Shown: positions 8,461 to 14,940, numbered from the stretch's first letter. The stretch is DNA of 17,994 nucleotides from Fimenecus stercoravium (GCA_018711545.1 DVIC01000118.1:1-17994), one strand, 5' to 3'. Numbers and translations are program-made. The notes: generated by a model from the sequence alone, not told the origin.

Positions 8461-8489
8461 TTTATAGCACTTTTGACTGCATTTTTCAA
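8461..8489 (-). promoter_or_regulatory. Sigma-A-type promoter of the iol operon
   Basis: The minus strand carries a TTGAAA -35 box (8484-8489), a 17-bp spacer and a TATAAA -10 box (8461-8466), each matching consensus at five of six positions. Transcription would begin near 8454, giving a leader of about 56 nt before iolJ. The leader contains a short hairpin, TGTGG/CCACA at 8423-8436, just upstream of the ribosome site. Confidence 0.65.
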
Positions 8490-8522
8490 TATTTTGCACG
8501 TTAGAAATATACCGAAAGAATC

Positions 8523-8536
8523 TGTGAAAAATCACA
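8523..8536. promoter_or_regulatory. TGTGA-N4-TCACA palindrome, candidate Crp/Fnr-family operator
   Basis: A perfect inverted repeat, TGTGA AAAA TCACA, is centred about 75 bp upstream of the predicted iol transcription start and about 34 bp above the -35 box. The arms match Crp half-sites, while the 4-bp gap is like Fnr sites. The position suits an activator. No regulator gene for it is visible in the window. Confidence 0.45.
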
Positions 8537-8609
8537 AAAATTTCATACTTTTAGACCATGGCTGTTGTATATTTAACGGTGAACAAGCCGATTTTTCCCG
8601 TTTGGCGTC

Positions 8610-8622
8610 TATGAATTTCATA
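8610..8622. repeat. TATGAA-N-TTCATA inverted repeat with a second half-copy
   Basis: The intergenic region holds a perfect 6+1+6 inverted repeat here. The 10-base word AATTTCATAC around it (8614-8623) also occurs at 8539-8548, beside the TGTGA palindrome. The paired copies, 75 bp apart, could be operator sites, but AT-rich intergenic sequence also produces such matches by chance. Confidence 0.3.
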
Positions 8623-8657
8623 CAATACGGCATCGTCCTTTTTGTCAAAATCGCGCA

Positions 8658-8686
8658 TTGACTTTGTTTTCCCCCTATTCTATACT
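8658..8686 (+). promoter_or_regulatory. Sigma-A-type promoter, plus strand, ahead of the lipoprotein leader
   Basis: TTGACT (-35, 8658-8663), a 17-bp spacer and TATACT (-10, 8681-8686) lie on the plus strand, each matching consensus at five of six bases. The expected start near 8693 gives a leader of about 155 nt before the lipoprotein ATG. This promoter diverges from the iol promoter about 170 bp away. Confidence 0.7.
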
Positions 8687-8754
8687 TTTTTTAGGGGATA
8701 CAGGGTTCGGTTGCTTGCGGCGTGCAGCCATGGGGAAATCTATGCAAAATTGTA

Positions 8755-8794
8755 AGCCATAGCAGCCGAATTTGCTGCTATGGCTTTGTCTTTT
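8755..8794 (+). terminator. Hairpin with T-rich tail in the leader (attenuator or sRNA terminator)
   Basis: A perfect 12-bp stem (8755-8766 with 8774-8785, core AGCCATAGCAGC) with a 7-nt loop is followed by TTGTCTTTT on the plus strand. It lies between the promoter at 8658-8686 and the lipoprotein gene, with no plus-strand gene upstream. It should therefore either attenuate transcription into the lipoprotein gene or end a small RNA of about 100 nt. A short helix at 8709-8714/8724-8729 precedes it, and 8727-8734 could pair with part of its 3' arm, so a switch is possible. Confidence 0.55.
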
Positions 8795-8848
8795 CGCCGT
8801 TTCTTGCCCATCTTTTATTATTACGGGAACTATGGAAAGGAGAGCCTT

Positions 8849-9229
8849 ATGAAACGCAAAGCAACAATATGCCTGCTTGCCGTGGTGATCTTGATTTTCT
8901 TTTCTGCCTGTGCCCTCACACAGCCGAACGGCAGCGTTACACTTCAAGTGATCTGTGAAGACGGGAACCCGATTGCAAATGTCACCGTATACGCCGGCGA
9001 CTATCCTGACGGGCGCGAACCCTGGCCGCCGCCGGAAATCGGCAGCACCGACGCTGAGGGTAAAGTGGAATTCACCCCGGTTTCTTTCGGTACACAGCCG
9101 GTGTGCATTTATGATGCGTCCGAAGGGAACTACTTGTTTTCCGGCGAGATCGAAGTCGACCGCGCGGATATAAAGGAACACAAGCTGTATACCATAACGG
9201 CAGCTGAAACGAACGAAGCGAGGCGTTGA
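8849..9229 (+). CDS. Small lipoprotein with a predicted beta-sandwich domain
   Basis: A 126-residue exported protein of unknown function. The N-terminus is a lipoprotein signal: basic start, hydrophobic core (residues 5-18), then FSAC with the lipid-modified Cys21. The remainder alternates like a beta sandwich: SVTLQVICEDGNPIANVTV, a proline-rich turn, then GSTDAEGKVEFTPV. This is the pattern of carboxypeptidase-regulatory-like or SpaA/prealbumin-like domains, which display a 'what can be conferred plus tail' loop; that match is by eye. The ATG at 8849 has an AAAGGAGA site; the in-frame ATG at 8780 lies in the terminator stem and has none. The membrane-protein gene begins 25 bp downstream, so the two are probably co-transcribed. 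Confidence 0.8.
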   Translation: MKRKATICLLAVVILIFFSACALTQPNGSVTLQVICEDGNPIANVTVYAGDYPDGREPWPPPEIGSTDAEGKVEFTPVSFGTQPVCIYDASEGNYLFSGEIEVDRADIKEHKLYTITAAETNEARR

Positions 9230-9254
9230 ATATTTTTCTAACAGGAGGCGGATT

Positions 9255-10061
9255 ATGAAACCGGCTATTTCCTTATGTTTTCTGAACATGCGTGAGGTTT
9301 TCTATGGAGCTGTGGCTTTTCTCGCCACGGGGCCTGTTTGGTTTTATGAAGTTTTCATCACACTCGGCTTTTTGATCGGTCTGGTGCTTTTGATCCTTTG
9401 GCGGGTAAAGCAAAGAGGTAAGGTCTGGTGCACGGTCTCTGCTTTGCTGCTCGTTTGCTCCGTCCTGTTGGGCTGCATCGGCATTTACAACGCCTATTTT
9501 CGGCCGAAATCCACGCCCATTGACATGACCGAGCAGGAAATCACGGAATTCTGTGATTATCTGCTGCGGGACGATCACTTTCAAAAGGAATTCTTGCCCG
9601 CGAGCTACGCTTCCCCTTCTGTGTATGAGCAGCCCGACTACAAACAGCCCGACGGTGAAGGGTATAAAACCTTATACACGGAAGCCTACAAATATGTTCC
9701 CTGTTTTGTATCCAGTTCTATGACATATCGTGTGCGCGAGTACCCGGACGCCGAAAGCGCGCAGGCGGCATTTGCCGAAACGGCTTATGCGGACGAAGCG
9801 AACGCCACGCTTGTCGAGCGGGAAGATTACACGGTTGTTTTTGCGCCGGTGAAATGGGAAGCGCACTATTTCAATTGGAACGAAGGGTTCGGATTTAAAA
9901 CAACCATTCGGATGACCTGCGTACATGACCGCTACATCATTATCTATGAAGAGGAAGCTTGTGACGTCGTAAAGCCGCGTTTTTACAAAATGGCGGAACA
10001 GGAGCTGTTTTTCGATTCTTCCTATGCGCCTTTTGAAGCTTCCTTGGAGTATGGGGATTAA
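9255..10061 (+). CDS. Membrane-anchored protein of unknown function
   Basis: A 268-residue protein that I do not recognise. It has two clear membrane segments, about residues 30-49 and 58-79, possibly with a third hydrophobic stretch at 14-29. A soluble C-terminal part of about 190 residues follows, rich in aromatic and acidic residues. It carries no signal peptidase site and no enzyme motif that I can name. A good AGGAGG site precedes the ATG at 9255. It follows the lipoprotein gene by 25 bp and is ended by the bidirectional hairpin at about 10091-10116, so the pair likely forms a two-gene cell-surface operon. The C-terminal part resembles the DUF-type extracytoplasmic domains often paired with small lipoproteins, but no family can be assigned. 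Confidence 0.75.
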   Translation: MKPAISLCFLNMREVFYGAVAFLATGPVWFYEVFITLGFLIGLVLLILWRVKQRGKVWCTVSALLLVCSVLLGCIGIYNAYFRPKSTPIDMTEQEITEFCDYLLRDDHFQKEFLPASYASPSVYEQPDYKQPDGEGYKTLYTEAYKYVPCFVSSSMTYRVREYPDAESAQAAFAETAYADEANATLVEREDYTVVFAPVKWEAHYFNWNEGFGFKTTIRMTCVHDRYIIIYEEEACDVVKPRFYKMAEQELFFDSSYAPFEASLEYGD

Positions 10062-10085
10062 CGATTTTCTGAAATGGTACTATAC

Positions 10086-10126
10086 AAAAACAGGCATGGC
10101 AAAACTGCCATGCCTGTTGCATTTTT
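10086..10126. terminator. Bidirectional intrinsic terminator
   Basis: A perfect 11-bp stem (CAGGCATGGCA, 10091-10101, with 10106-10116) closes an AAAC loop. It has AAAAA on its left (10086-10090), read as TTTTT on the minus strand, and TTGCATTTTT on its right. It lies between the converging membrane-protein gene and antiporter gene and serves both. Confidence 0.88.
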
Positions 10127-10143
10127 CGTTTATCCTTATAATT

Positions 10144-11340
10144 TTACGCGGTTTGCGCCGCCTGCTCTTTTTTCTCCGAGCGCGAATACAGCGCCTTTAA
10201 AACGATGGGCGTGACGACCGAAGAAATGAGAATCAAAAGGATCACGGGCGCAAAGTACGCCGACGAGATGATCCCGCACGAAAGCCCCTTTTGTGCCACG
10301 ATGAGCGCCACCTCGCCGCGCGTCATCATGCCCACGCCGATCTTTACGGAATCGCCCCAATCAAAGCGGCAGAGCCGCGCCGTCAGCGAACAGCCGATGA
10401 TCTTGCCCAAGAGCGCCACCAGCACAAAGCCGGCGGCGAACAGCACCAGCTCGCCCGAAAGCGTATCGAGTTCCGTTTTAAGCCCGATGCTTGCAAAAAA
10501 TACGGGGCCGAACAGCATGTAGGAGCTGACGTCCATTTTTTCAGCGATGTATTCCGAATCACGGATGCTGCACAGGATCACGCCCGCGACATATGCGCCC
10601 GTAATGTCCGCGATGCCGAAAAAGCGTTCGGCGACATACGCCATGCCAAAGCACAGCGCAAGCCCCAAGATCGGGATGCGGCGCGTGTGCGGCCAGCGTT
10701 TGTCCGCAATGCGGAAGATCTTATAGCATACATAGCCGAAGAGCAGCGCGAACACGAAGAACAACACGGTTTTGAGCACGACCGAGACGGGCTGCGCCTC
10801 GCCGCCGGACATCCCGATAACAAAGGTCAGCACAATGATCCCGATCACGTCGTCGATGATGGCGGCGCTTAGAATGGTCGTGCCCACCTCGGTCGAGAGC
10901 TTACCGAGCTCCTTGAGCGTCTGGACGGTGATGCTCACCGAGGTCGCCGTCATAATGACGCCGATGAACACGGCACGGTAGAATTCGGGCGAGCCCAAAG
11001 GCGACGCGCCGTAAAACGCCATATACAAAAGCGTGCCGCCGACGAGCGGCACCAAAACGCCCGCGCACGCGATGGCAAACGCTTTGAGCCCCGTGCGCAG
11101 AAGATCATGGAGATTCGTTTGCAGCCCTGCGGAAAACATCAGAAGCACCACGCCGATCTCGGCGAGCTGCGCTAAAAACTCGCTTTGCTCCACAAGCCCC
11201 AGAACGCTCGGTCCGATGAGCACGCCCGCGAGGATCTCCCCAACGACCTGCGGCGCTTTAAGCTTGCGTGCCAGAATGCCGCAGATCTTTGCGGCAATGA
11301 CGATGATGCATAGGCTTTTAAATATGGTATACGCTTCCAT
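10144..11340 (-). CDS. CPA2-family cation/proton antiporter
   Basis: A 398-residue multi-pass transporter of the monovalent cation:proton antiporter-2 (KefB/NapA-like) family, expected to exchange Na+ or K+ for H+ across the cell membrane. Family marks are PQVVGEILAGVLIGPSVLG (30-48), ATSVSITVQTLKE (132-144) in the unwound helix, and the ion-binding Asp-Asp pair 163-164 in AAIIDDVIGIIVL, plus ITGAYVAGVIL later. About 12 to 13 membrane segments are apparent. No RCK (TrkA-N) domain follows, unlike KefB/KefC. The ATG at 11340 has AAGGGA nine bases upstream; the longer reading from 11451 crosses the upstream terminator. The PII-like gene lies upstream on the same strand and may control it. Na+ versus K+ specificity cannot be told. 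Confidence 0.88.
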   Translation of the reverse strand: MEAYTIFKSLCIIVIAAKICGILARKLKAPQVVGEILAGVLIGPSVLGLVEQSEFLAQLAEIGVVLLMFSAGLQTNLHDLLRTGLKAFAIACAGVLVPLVGGTLLYMAFYGASPLGSPEFYRAVFIGVIMTATSVSITVQTLKELGKLSTEVGTTILSAAIIDDVIGIIVLTFVIGMSGGEAQPVSVVLKTVLFFVFALLFGYVCYKIFRIADKRWPHTRRIPILGLALCFGMAYVAERFFGIADITGAYVAGVILCSIRDSEYIAEKMDVSSYMLFGPVFFASIGLKTELDTLSGELVLFAAGFVLVALLGKIIGCSLTARLCRFDWGDSVKIGVGMMTRGEVALIVAQKGLSCGIISSAYFAPVILLILISSVVTPIVLKALYSRSEKKEQAAQTA

Positions 11341-11391
11341 ACATTCGCTTCCCTTTTCTTTTTCGCCCATTATTCTACGCCGAAAAAGCGC

Positions 11392-11424
11392 AAAAAGAAA
11401 CCCCCGATTTCGACAAACCGAGGG
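11392..11424 (-). terminator. Intrinsic terminator between the PII-like gene and the antiporter
   Basis: On the minus-strand RNA a 10-bp stem with two G-U pairs (positions 11401-11410 with 11415-11424) closes a GTCG loop and is followed by TTTCTTTTT. On the plus strand the same arms have two mismatches, so it works for the minus strand. It lies 57 bp after the PII-like stop. It may limit, rather than fully block, read-through into the antiporter, whose own promoter is weak by eye (a TAGAAT at 11372-11377 without a good -35). Confidence 0.65.
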
Positions 11425-11480
11425 TGTGTTTCCGATACATTTTGTGAACATTGCGAAATGGGCAGCACATTGGGCACACC

Positions 11481-11828
11481 TTACACGTCCCCGCGTACGC
11501 CGTCGACGAACCCTAAAGGCAGGGTCAGAAAAACGCCGGTATTCGCCTTTTGCAGCCCGCCCGTTACTTCGTTCACGATACGGTGTGTAATTTCGATCTG
11601 CTCTGTGTCCATGGCGGCAAGCAGCATTTTTCCCTTGCCGGTATCGGGCTTTAAATACTGTTCCAGGGAACTGAACACGGGCGGCTTGCGAAGCTTGCTC
11701 TGCCCGACCGCCTGCAGCGCACCCTCACAATCCACGAGCGAGCCGCCGCGGATGCCCGCCTCCATCATTTTCACAAGGATCTGTTCCATTTTCCCGTTGT
11801 CGGGGATGATCAGGATCAAAAGCTGCAT
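11481..11828 (-). CDS. PII-like (GlnB-fold) protein
   Basis: A 115-residue cytoplasmic protein with the alternating strand-helix pattern of PII-like proteins: strand LLILII (3-8), helix (12-25), strand GGSLVDCEGAL, a loop, strand KMLLAAMD, helix, and a final strand VFLTLPLGFVDGV (99-111). True PII landmarks such as the uridylylation tyrosine and long T-loop are not evident, so it belongs with the variant PII-like group (related in fold to SbtB or the cyclic-di-AMP receptor DarA) rather than GlnB/GlnK. Such trimers bind adenine nucleotides and regulate neighbouring transporters. GAGGAGG lies six bases before the ATG at 11828, and a promoter with TACAAT precedes it. Next on its strand is the antiporter, its likely partner. 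The ligand is unknown. Confidence 0.72.
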   Translation of the reverse strand: MQLLILIIPDNGKMEQILVKMMEAGIRGGSLVDCEGALQAVGQSKLRKPPVFSSLEQYLKPDTGKGKMLLAAMDTEQIEITHRIVNEVTGGLQKANTGVFLTLPLGFVDGVRGDV

Positions 11829-11831
11829 GGC

Positions 11832-11860
11832 TTGCCTCCTCGTTCACTTTATGGTATTAT
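11832..11860 (+). promoter_or_regulatory. Candidate promoter for the rluA-methyltransferase-GNAT genes
   Basis: TTGCCT (11832-11837), a 17-bp spacer and TATTAT (11855-11860) lie on the plus strand. The -10 box overlaps the -10 box of the divergent PII-like promoter by two bases, so polymerase could use only one at a time. Confidence 0.4.
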
Positions 11861-11887
11861 TGTATACGACTTTTTACGGATTTGCAA
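11859..11887 (-). promoter_or_regulatory. Candidate promoter of the PII-like gene
   Basis: On the minus strand TTGCAA (11882-11887), a 17-bp spacer and TACAAT (11859-11864) give a reasonable sigma-A promoter. The start would fall near 11852, leaving a leader of about 24 nt, just enough for the ribosome site. Confidence 0.5.
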
Positions 11888-11911
11888 GTCTTTGCGCCGG
11901 GAGGTGTTTTT

Positions 11912-12790
11912 GTGCCGCGCGTGTTGGAATTTACCGTTCCCGCCGAATATGAGGGAAAAAAGGTGCGTGAGTTCTTACGCAACGGCGCCGAGGTCTCCGC
12001 ACGGCTTCTGCGCGCACTCAAAACGCAGCCGAACGGCATCCGCCGCAACGGGGATCCCGTGCGCACGGTGGATCTGCTGCTTGCGGGCGACCGTTTGCAG
12101 CTTACCCTGCCTGACGAAACAGAGCACGGCACGCGCGTACTTTTACCGCTGCCTTTGGACGTGCTTTACGAGGACGACGACCTGCTGGTGGTCAACAAGC
12201 CCGCCGGGCTTGCCATGCACGAGACGCACAACCACCAGGGCGACGCCCTTTCGAACGCTGTGGCGTATTATTTGCAGCAGCACGGCAAAGCCGGCGTGTT
12301 CCGCACCGTCGGGCGGCTTGACAAGGGCACTTCCGGCGCGGTCCTTTGCGCCTTGAATAAATACGGCGCCGCAAAACTCGCGGGGCATATCGAAAAGGAA
12401 TACCTTGCCGTGGCGGGCGGCGTATATGCGGGGCGCGGGACGATCGACGCACCGATCTACCGCCCCGACCCGAACAAGACGCTGCGTGCGGCCGGGCAAT
12501 ACGGCGAAACCGCCGTGACAAACTGGGAGGCGCTTTGGTCGGACGGTCACATCTCGCTGTTGCGCGTGCGCCCGCAGACGGGCAGAACGCATCAGATCCG
12601 CGTGCATTTCGCGTCTTTGGGTACGCCGCTTGTCGGCGACGATATGTATGGAAGTACGGACACCCGATTGACGCATCAGGCGCTGCACTGTGCGCGCATC
12701 CGCTTTGCACATCCCGTCACGAGCGAGGTGCTGGACATCACCGCACCCACGCCCGCCGACATGGCGGCATTATTTCCGAAAGATATATAG
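11912..12790 (+). CDS. RluA-family RNA pseudouridine synthase
   Basis: Isomerises uridine to pseudouridine in structured RNA, probably rRNA; the exact target is unknown. The 292-residue protein has an N-terminal S4-like RNA-binding segment (about 15-65), then YEDDDLLVVNKPAGLAMH (86-103), the catalytic motif GRLDKGTSG with Asp137, and TGRTHQIRVH (about 228). The usual HRLD histidine is Gly here, a tolerated change. The stretch between GRLD and EKEYLAV is shorter than in typical family members. The start is a GTG at 11912 with GGGAGG seven bases upstream; a TTG at 11882 is in frame but has no site. It is the first gene of a three-gene plus-strand run, 13 bp before the methyltransferase. Confidence 0.87.
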   Translation: MPRVLEFTVPAEYEGKKVREFLRNGAEVSARLLRALKTQPNGIRRNGDPVRTVDLLLAGDRLQLTLPDETEHGTRVLLPLPLDVLYEDDDLLVVNKPAGLAMHETHNHQGDALSNAVAYYLQQHGKAGVFRTVGRLDKGTSGAVLCALNKYGAAKLAGHIEKEYLAVAGGVYAGRGTIDAPIYRPDPNKTLRAAGQYGETAVTNWEALWSDGHISLLRVRPQTGRTHQIRVHFASLGTPLVGDDMYGSTDTRLTHQALHCARIRFAHPVTSEVLDITAPTPADMAALFPKDI

Positions 12791-12803
12791 GAAAGGAACG
12801 AAC

Positions 12804-13547
12804 ATGGCACAGAATATTTTTGACGATCCGACTTTTTTCGCGGAATACAAAAATTTACGTGAGAACGAGCCGAATTACAACGATCTTTTGGAGCAGCCCG
12901 CCATGCGCGCGCTGCTGCCCGACCTTGCGGGGAAAGACGTTTTGGACATCGGCTGCGGTTTCGGGCACAACTGCCGCGATTTTGTCGAGCGCGGTGCGCG
13001 GCGCGTGGTGGGGATCGATCTTTCGGAAAGGATGCTCGATGTCGCGAAAGCGCAAAACGCCCTGCCCGAAATCGAGTACCGCCGCATGGACATGGATGCG
13101 CCGGATATACCGGACGAAACCTTTGACTTTGTGTACAGCTCCCTCGCCTTTCACTATGCCGCCGATTTCCCGAAGCTGTGCGCGGATGTTTTTCGGTTGC
13201 TGCGCGCGGGCGGACTGCTTTTGTTCTCGCAGGAGCACCCGTTCACCACCTGTTCCGAAAACGATTCCAATTACTATATCCTCGACGAAAACGGGCGGGC
13301 GGCGGCATATGCGCTCTCGCACTATGCAAAGCGCGGCAGACGCACGGGAAAATGGTTTGTGGACGACGTGGAAAATTACCACCGCACACTGGGCGACATT
13401 GTGACTTCACTCGCCCGCGCCGGCTTTCGCATAGACTGCGTAGTGGAGCCTGAGCCCTCCGAAGAAGCGCTGCAAATTCGCCCGGGGCTTCAAAAGGAAT
13501 TCATCAAGCCGACTTTTTTGATCGTGCGGGCGGAGAAATGCAAATGA
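12804..13547 (+). CDS. Class I SAM-dependent methyltransferase
   Basis: A 247-residue cytoplasmic methyltransferase of the Methyltransf_11/UbiE-like type. It shows motif I VLDIGCGFGHN (46-56), the acidic motif II VVGIDLSERML (68-78), and the post-motif LLRAGGLLLFSQEHPFT. The last, with the EHP run, is common in a group of small Firmicutes methyltransferases of unknown substrate. The ATG at 12804 follows AAAGGA at a short spacing; upstream in-frame starts lie inside the pseudouridine synthase gene. The stop overlaps the next gene's start by four bases (ATGA), so the acetyltransferase is translationally coupled. No partner in the window reveals the substrate. Confidence 0.85.
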   Translation: MAQNIFDDPTFFAEYKNLRENEPNYNDLLEQPAMRALLPDLAGKDVLDIGCGFGHNCRDFVERGARRVVGIDLSERMLDVAKAQNALPEIEYRRMDMDAPDIPDETFDFVYSSLAFHYAADFPKLCADVFRLLRAGGLLLFSQEHPFTTCSENDSNYYILDENGRAAAYALSHYAKRGRRTGKWFVDDVENYHRTLGDIVTSLARAGFRIDCVVEPEPSEEALQIRPGLQKEFIKPTFLIVRAEKCK

Positions 13548-13993
13548 ACATTACAGAAATCAAAGCCGATAAAAAGCGGTTTTTGCCGCTTCTTCTGCTC
13601 GGCGACGAAGAGGAAAGCATGATCGACCGTTATCTTTCACGCGGTGTGCTGTTGGTCGGATACTTGCATGATAAGCCCGCCGCCGTATGCGTCTATACGG
13701 ACGAGGGCGGCGGTATGTTTGAAGTCAAGAACTTAGCGGTGCGTACCGATTTACAGCGGCAGGGACTCGGTCGGGAGATGCTCACGGCGACTGAGACCCG
13801 TGCGCGGCGTGCGGGCGGGCACACTCTGCGGCTTGGCACGGGTGACAGCCCGCTTACCCTCCCCTTTTATGAAGCGTGCGGGTTTCATGTGACCGGGCGC
13901 ATCCCCGAATTTTTTACAAAGCATTACAGCCACCCTATTTTTGAGGGCGGGCGGCAGCTATGTGATATGATACTGTTGGAAAAAACGCTGTAA
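13544..13993 (+). CDS. GNAT-family N-acetyltransferase
   Basis: A 149-residue acetyl-CoA-dependent acetyltransferase. The acetyl-CoA motif A is LAVRTDLQRQGLGREML (64-80), with the pyrophosphate loop QRQGLG at 71-76. Motif B is present as FYEACGF (108-114), typical of YvbK-like GNATs. The acceptor substrate is unknown. Two ATG codons are possible (13538 and 13544). The second is preferred because GGAG lies eight bases before it and it overlaps the methyltransferase stop as ATGA. The gene is the last of its run and is followed within about 10 bp by a strong terminator. Confidence 0.88.
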   Translation: MNITEIKADKKRFLPLLLLGDEEESMIDRYLSRGVLLVGYLHDKPAAVCVYTDEGGGMFEVKNLAVRTDLQRQGLGREMLTATETRARRAGGHTLRLGTGDSPLTLPFYEACGFHVTGRIPEFFTKHYSHPIFEGGRQLCDMILLEKTL

Positions 13994-14000
13994 TGCATAT

Positions 14001-14047
14001 AAAACAAGGCGGACGCTCCTTTTCGGGGCGTCCGCCTTGTTTTTTGT
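14001..14047. terminator. Strong bidirectional intrinsic terminator
   Basis: A 16-bp stem with one G-U pair (14004-14019 with 14025-14040, core ACAAGGCGGACGC) closes a TTTTC loop. On the plus strand it runs into TTTTTTGTTTT; on the minus strand it is followed by TTTTATAT. It separates the converging GNAT and ZIP transporter genes. Confidence 0.92.
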
Positions 14048-14061
14048 TTTGATGCATTCGA

Positions 14062-14814
14062 TTACAAAGCGGTTGACATCACAAGCATGACCAGAAAGCC
14101 GATGAGCAGCGCATAGGATGCGGGGCGTTCATAGCCGTGGGAATGGGTTTCCGGGATCATCTCGTCACAGATGACATAGAGCATCGTGCCGCCTGCAAAC
14201 GAGAGCGCAAACGGCAAGACCAATGCAGAAACCGACCCCGCTGCGTAACCGATGAGCGTACCGACAACTTCAATAAGCCCCGTAAACATCGCAATGCACA
14301 AGGTGCGCGGGCGGCTGATACCCGCAAGCAGCATTGGCGAGATGACGACCATGCCCTCGGGGATATTCTGCACCATAATGCCGACCGCGACCGACAGCGC
14401 ACGGCCTGCGTCCTCCCCGCCGAACGAGACGCCTGCCGCCATACCTTCCGGCAAATTATGGATCGCGATCGCCAACACAAACAGAAGCACCTTATTGATC
14501 GAGCCGTTGTGCGCGTGCGCCTCCTTATCCAGCCCCGAAAGGTGGTGCAGGTGCGGAACGAGCTTATCCATGGCATTCAGGAATACAGCGCCGACGAGCA
14601 CCCCAAGCACCACCTGCCAAATGCCGCGAAGTCCCGTTTGCTCCACGGCAGGCAGAATAAGCCCCGTGATCGCGGCGGAAAGCATAACACCGGCTGCGAA
14701 GCTCAAAATAATATCATTCCATTTGTGCGGGATCCTGCGAAACATAAAGCCCAGCAGCGCACCGACGACCGTTGAGCCGCCGACGCCGAGCGCGGTCAAA
14801 AGTACCATGCGCAT
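14062..14814 (-). CDS. ZIP-family metal transporter
   Basis: A 250-residue membrane transporter of the ZIP/GufA (ZupT-like) family, expected to import Zn2+ and possibly Fe2+ or Mn2+. Eight membrane segments are apparent. The metal-binding signatures are HNLPEGMAAGVSF (119-131) in the fourth segment and VQNIPEGM (148-155) in the fifth. A short histidine-rich loop, HLHHLSGLDKEAHAH (88-102), lies between the third and fourth segments, as in many ZIPs. The ATG at 14814 has GGAGG nine bases upstream; a second ATG six bases further in would be too far. The gene is monocistronic, with its own promoter upstream and a shared terminator downstream. No metal-sensing repressor site was recognised. Confidence 0.9.
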   Translation of the reverse strand: MRMVLLTALGVGGSTVVGALLGFMFRRIPHKWNDIILSFAAGVMLSAAITGLILPAVEQTGLRGIWQVVLGVLVGAVFLNAMDKLVPHLHHLSGLDKEAHAHNGSINKVLLFVLAIAIHNLPEGMAAGVSFGGEDAGRALSVAVGIMVQNIPEGMVVISPMLLAGISRPRTLCIAMFTGLIEVVGTLIGYAAGSVSALVLPFALSFAGGTMLYVICDEMIPETHSHGYERPASYALLIGFLVMLVMSTAL

Positions 14815-14844
14815 ACCGCTTCGCCTCCTTACTCTTTCTTTTCT

Positions 14845-14873
14845 ATTCTATACAAGAAGGCGAAAAAAAGCAA
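14845..14873 (-). promoter_or_regulatory. Candidate sigma-A promoter of the ZIP gene
   Basis: On the minus strand TTGCTT (14868-14873), a 17-bp spacer and TAGAAT (14845-14850) lie 31 bp upstream of the start codon. No Zur- or MntR-like palindrome is visible around them. Confidence 0.5.
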
Positions 14874-14885
14874 CCGGAAAGCAGG

Positions 14886-14924
14886 AAAAAGCGGACGGCA
14901 TCTTTTGGATGTCGTCCGCTTTTT
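14886..14924. terminator. Intrinsic terminator for the surface-protein gene
   Basis: A 16-bp stem with one G-U pair (14887-14902 with 14908-14923, core GCGGACGGCATC) closes a 5-nt loop. The minus strand continues into TTTTT and the plus strand also has TTTTT. It lies about 85 bp after the surface-protein stop codon and just upstream of the ZIP promoter region. Confidence 0.85.
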
Positions 14925-14940
14925 GAGGGAAATTACTATC

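Noticed and set aside
8675..9289. 204-codon minus-strand frame over the lipoprotein gene
   Set aside because: It has no ribosome site or known motif, and overlaps a gene with a good start, lipobox and promoter on the other strand.
11341..11451. 37-residue N-terminal extension of the antiporter
   Set aside because: It spans the terminator of the PII-like gene and has no ribosome site; homologues begin near the first membrane helix.
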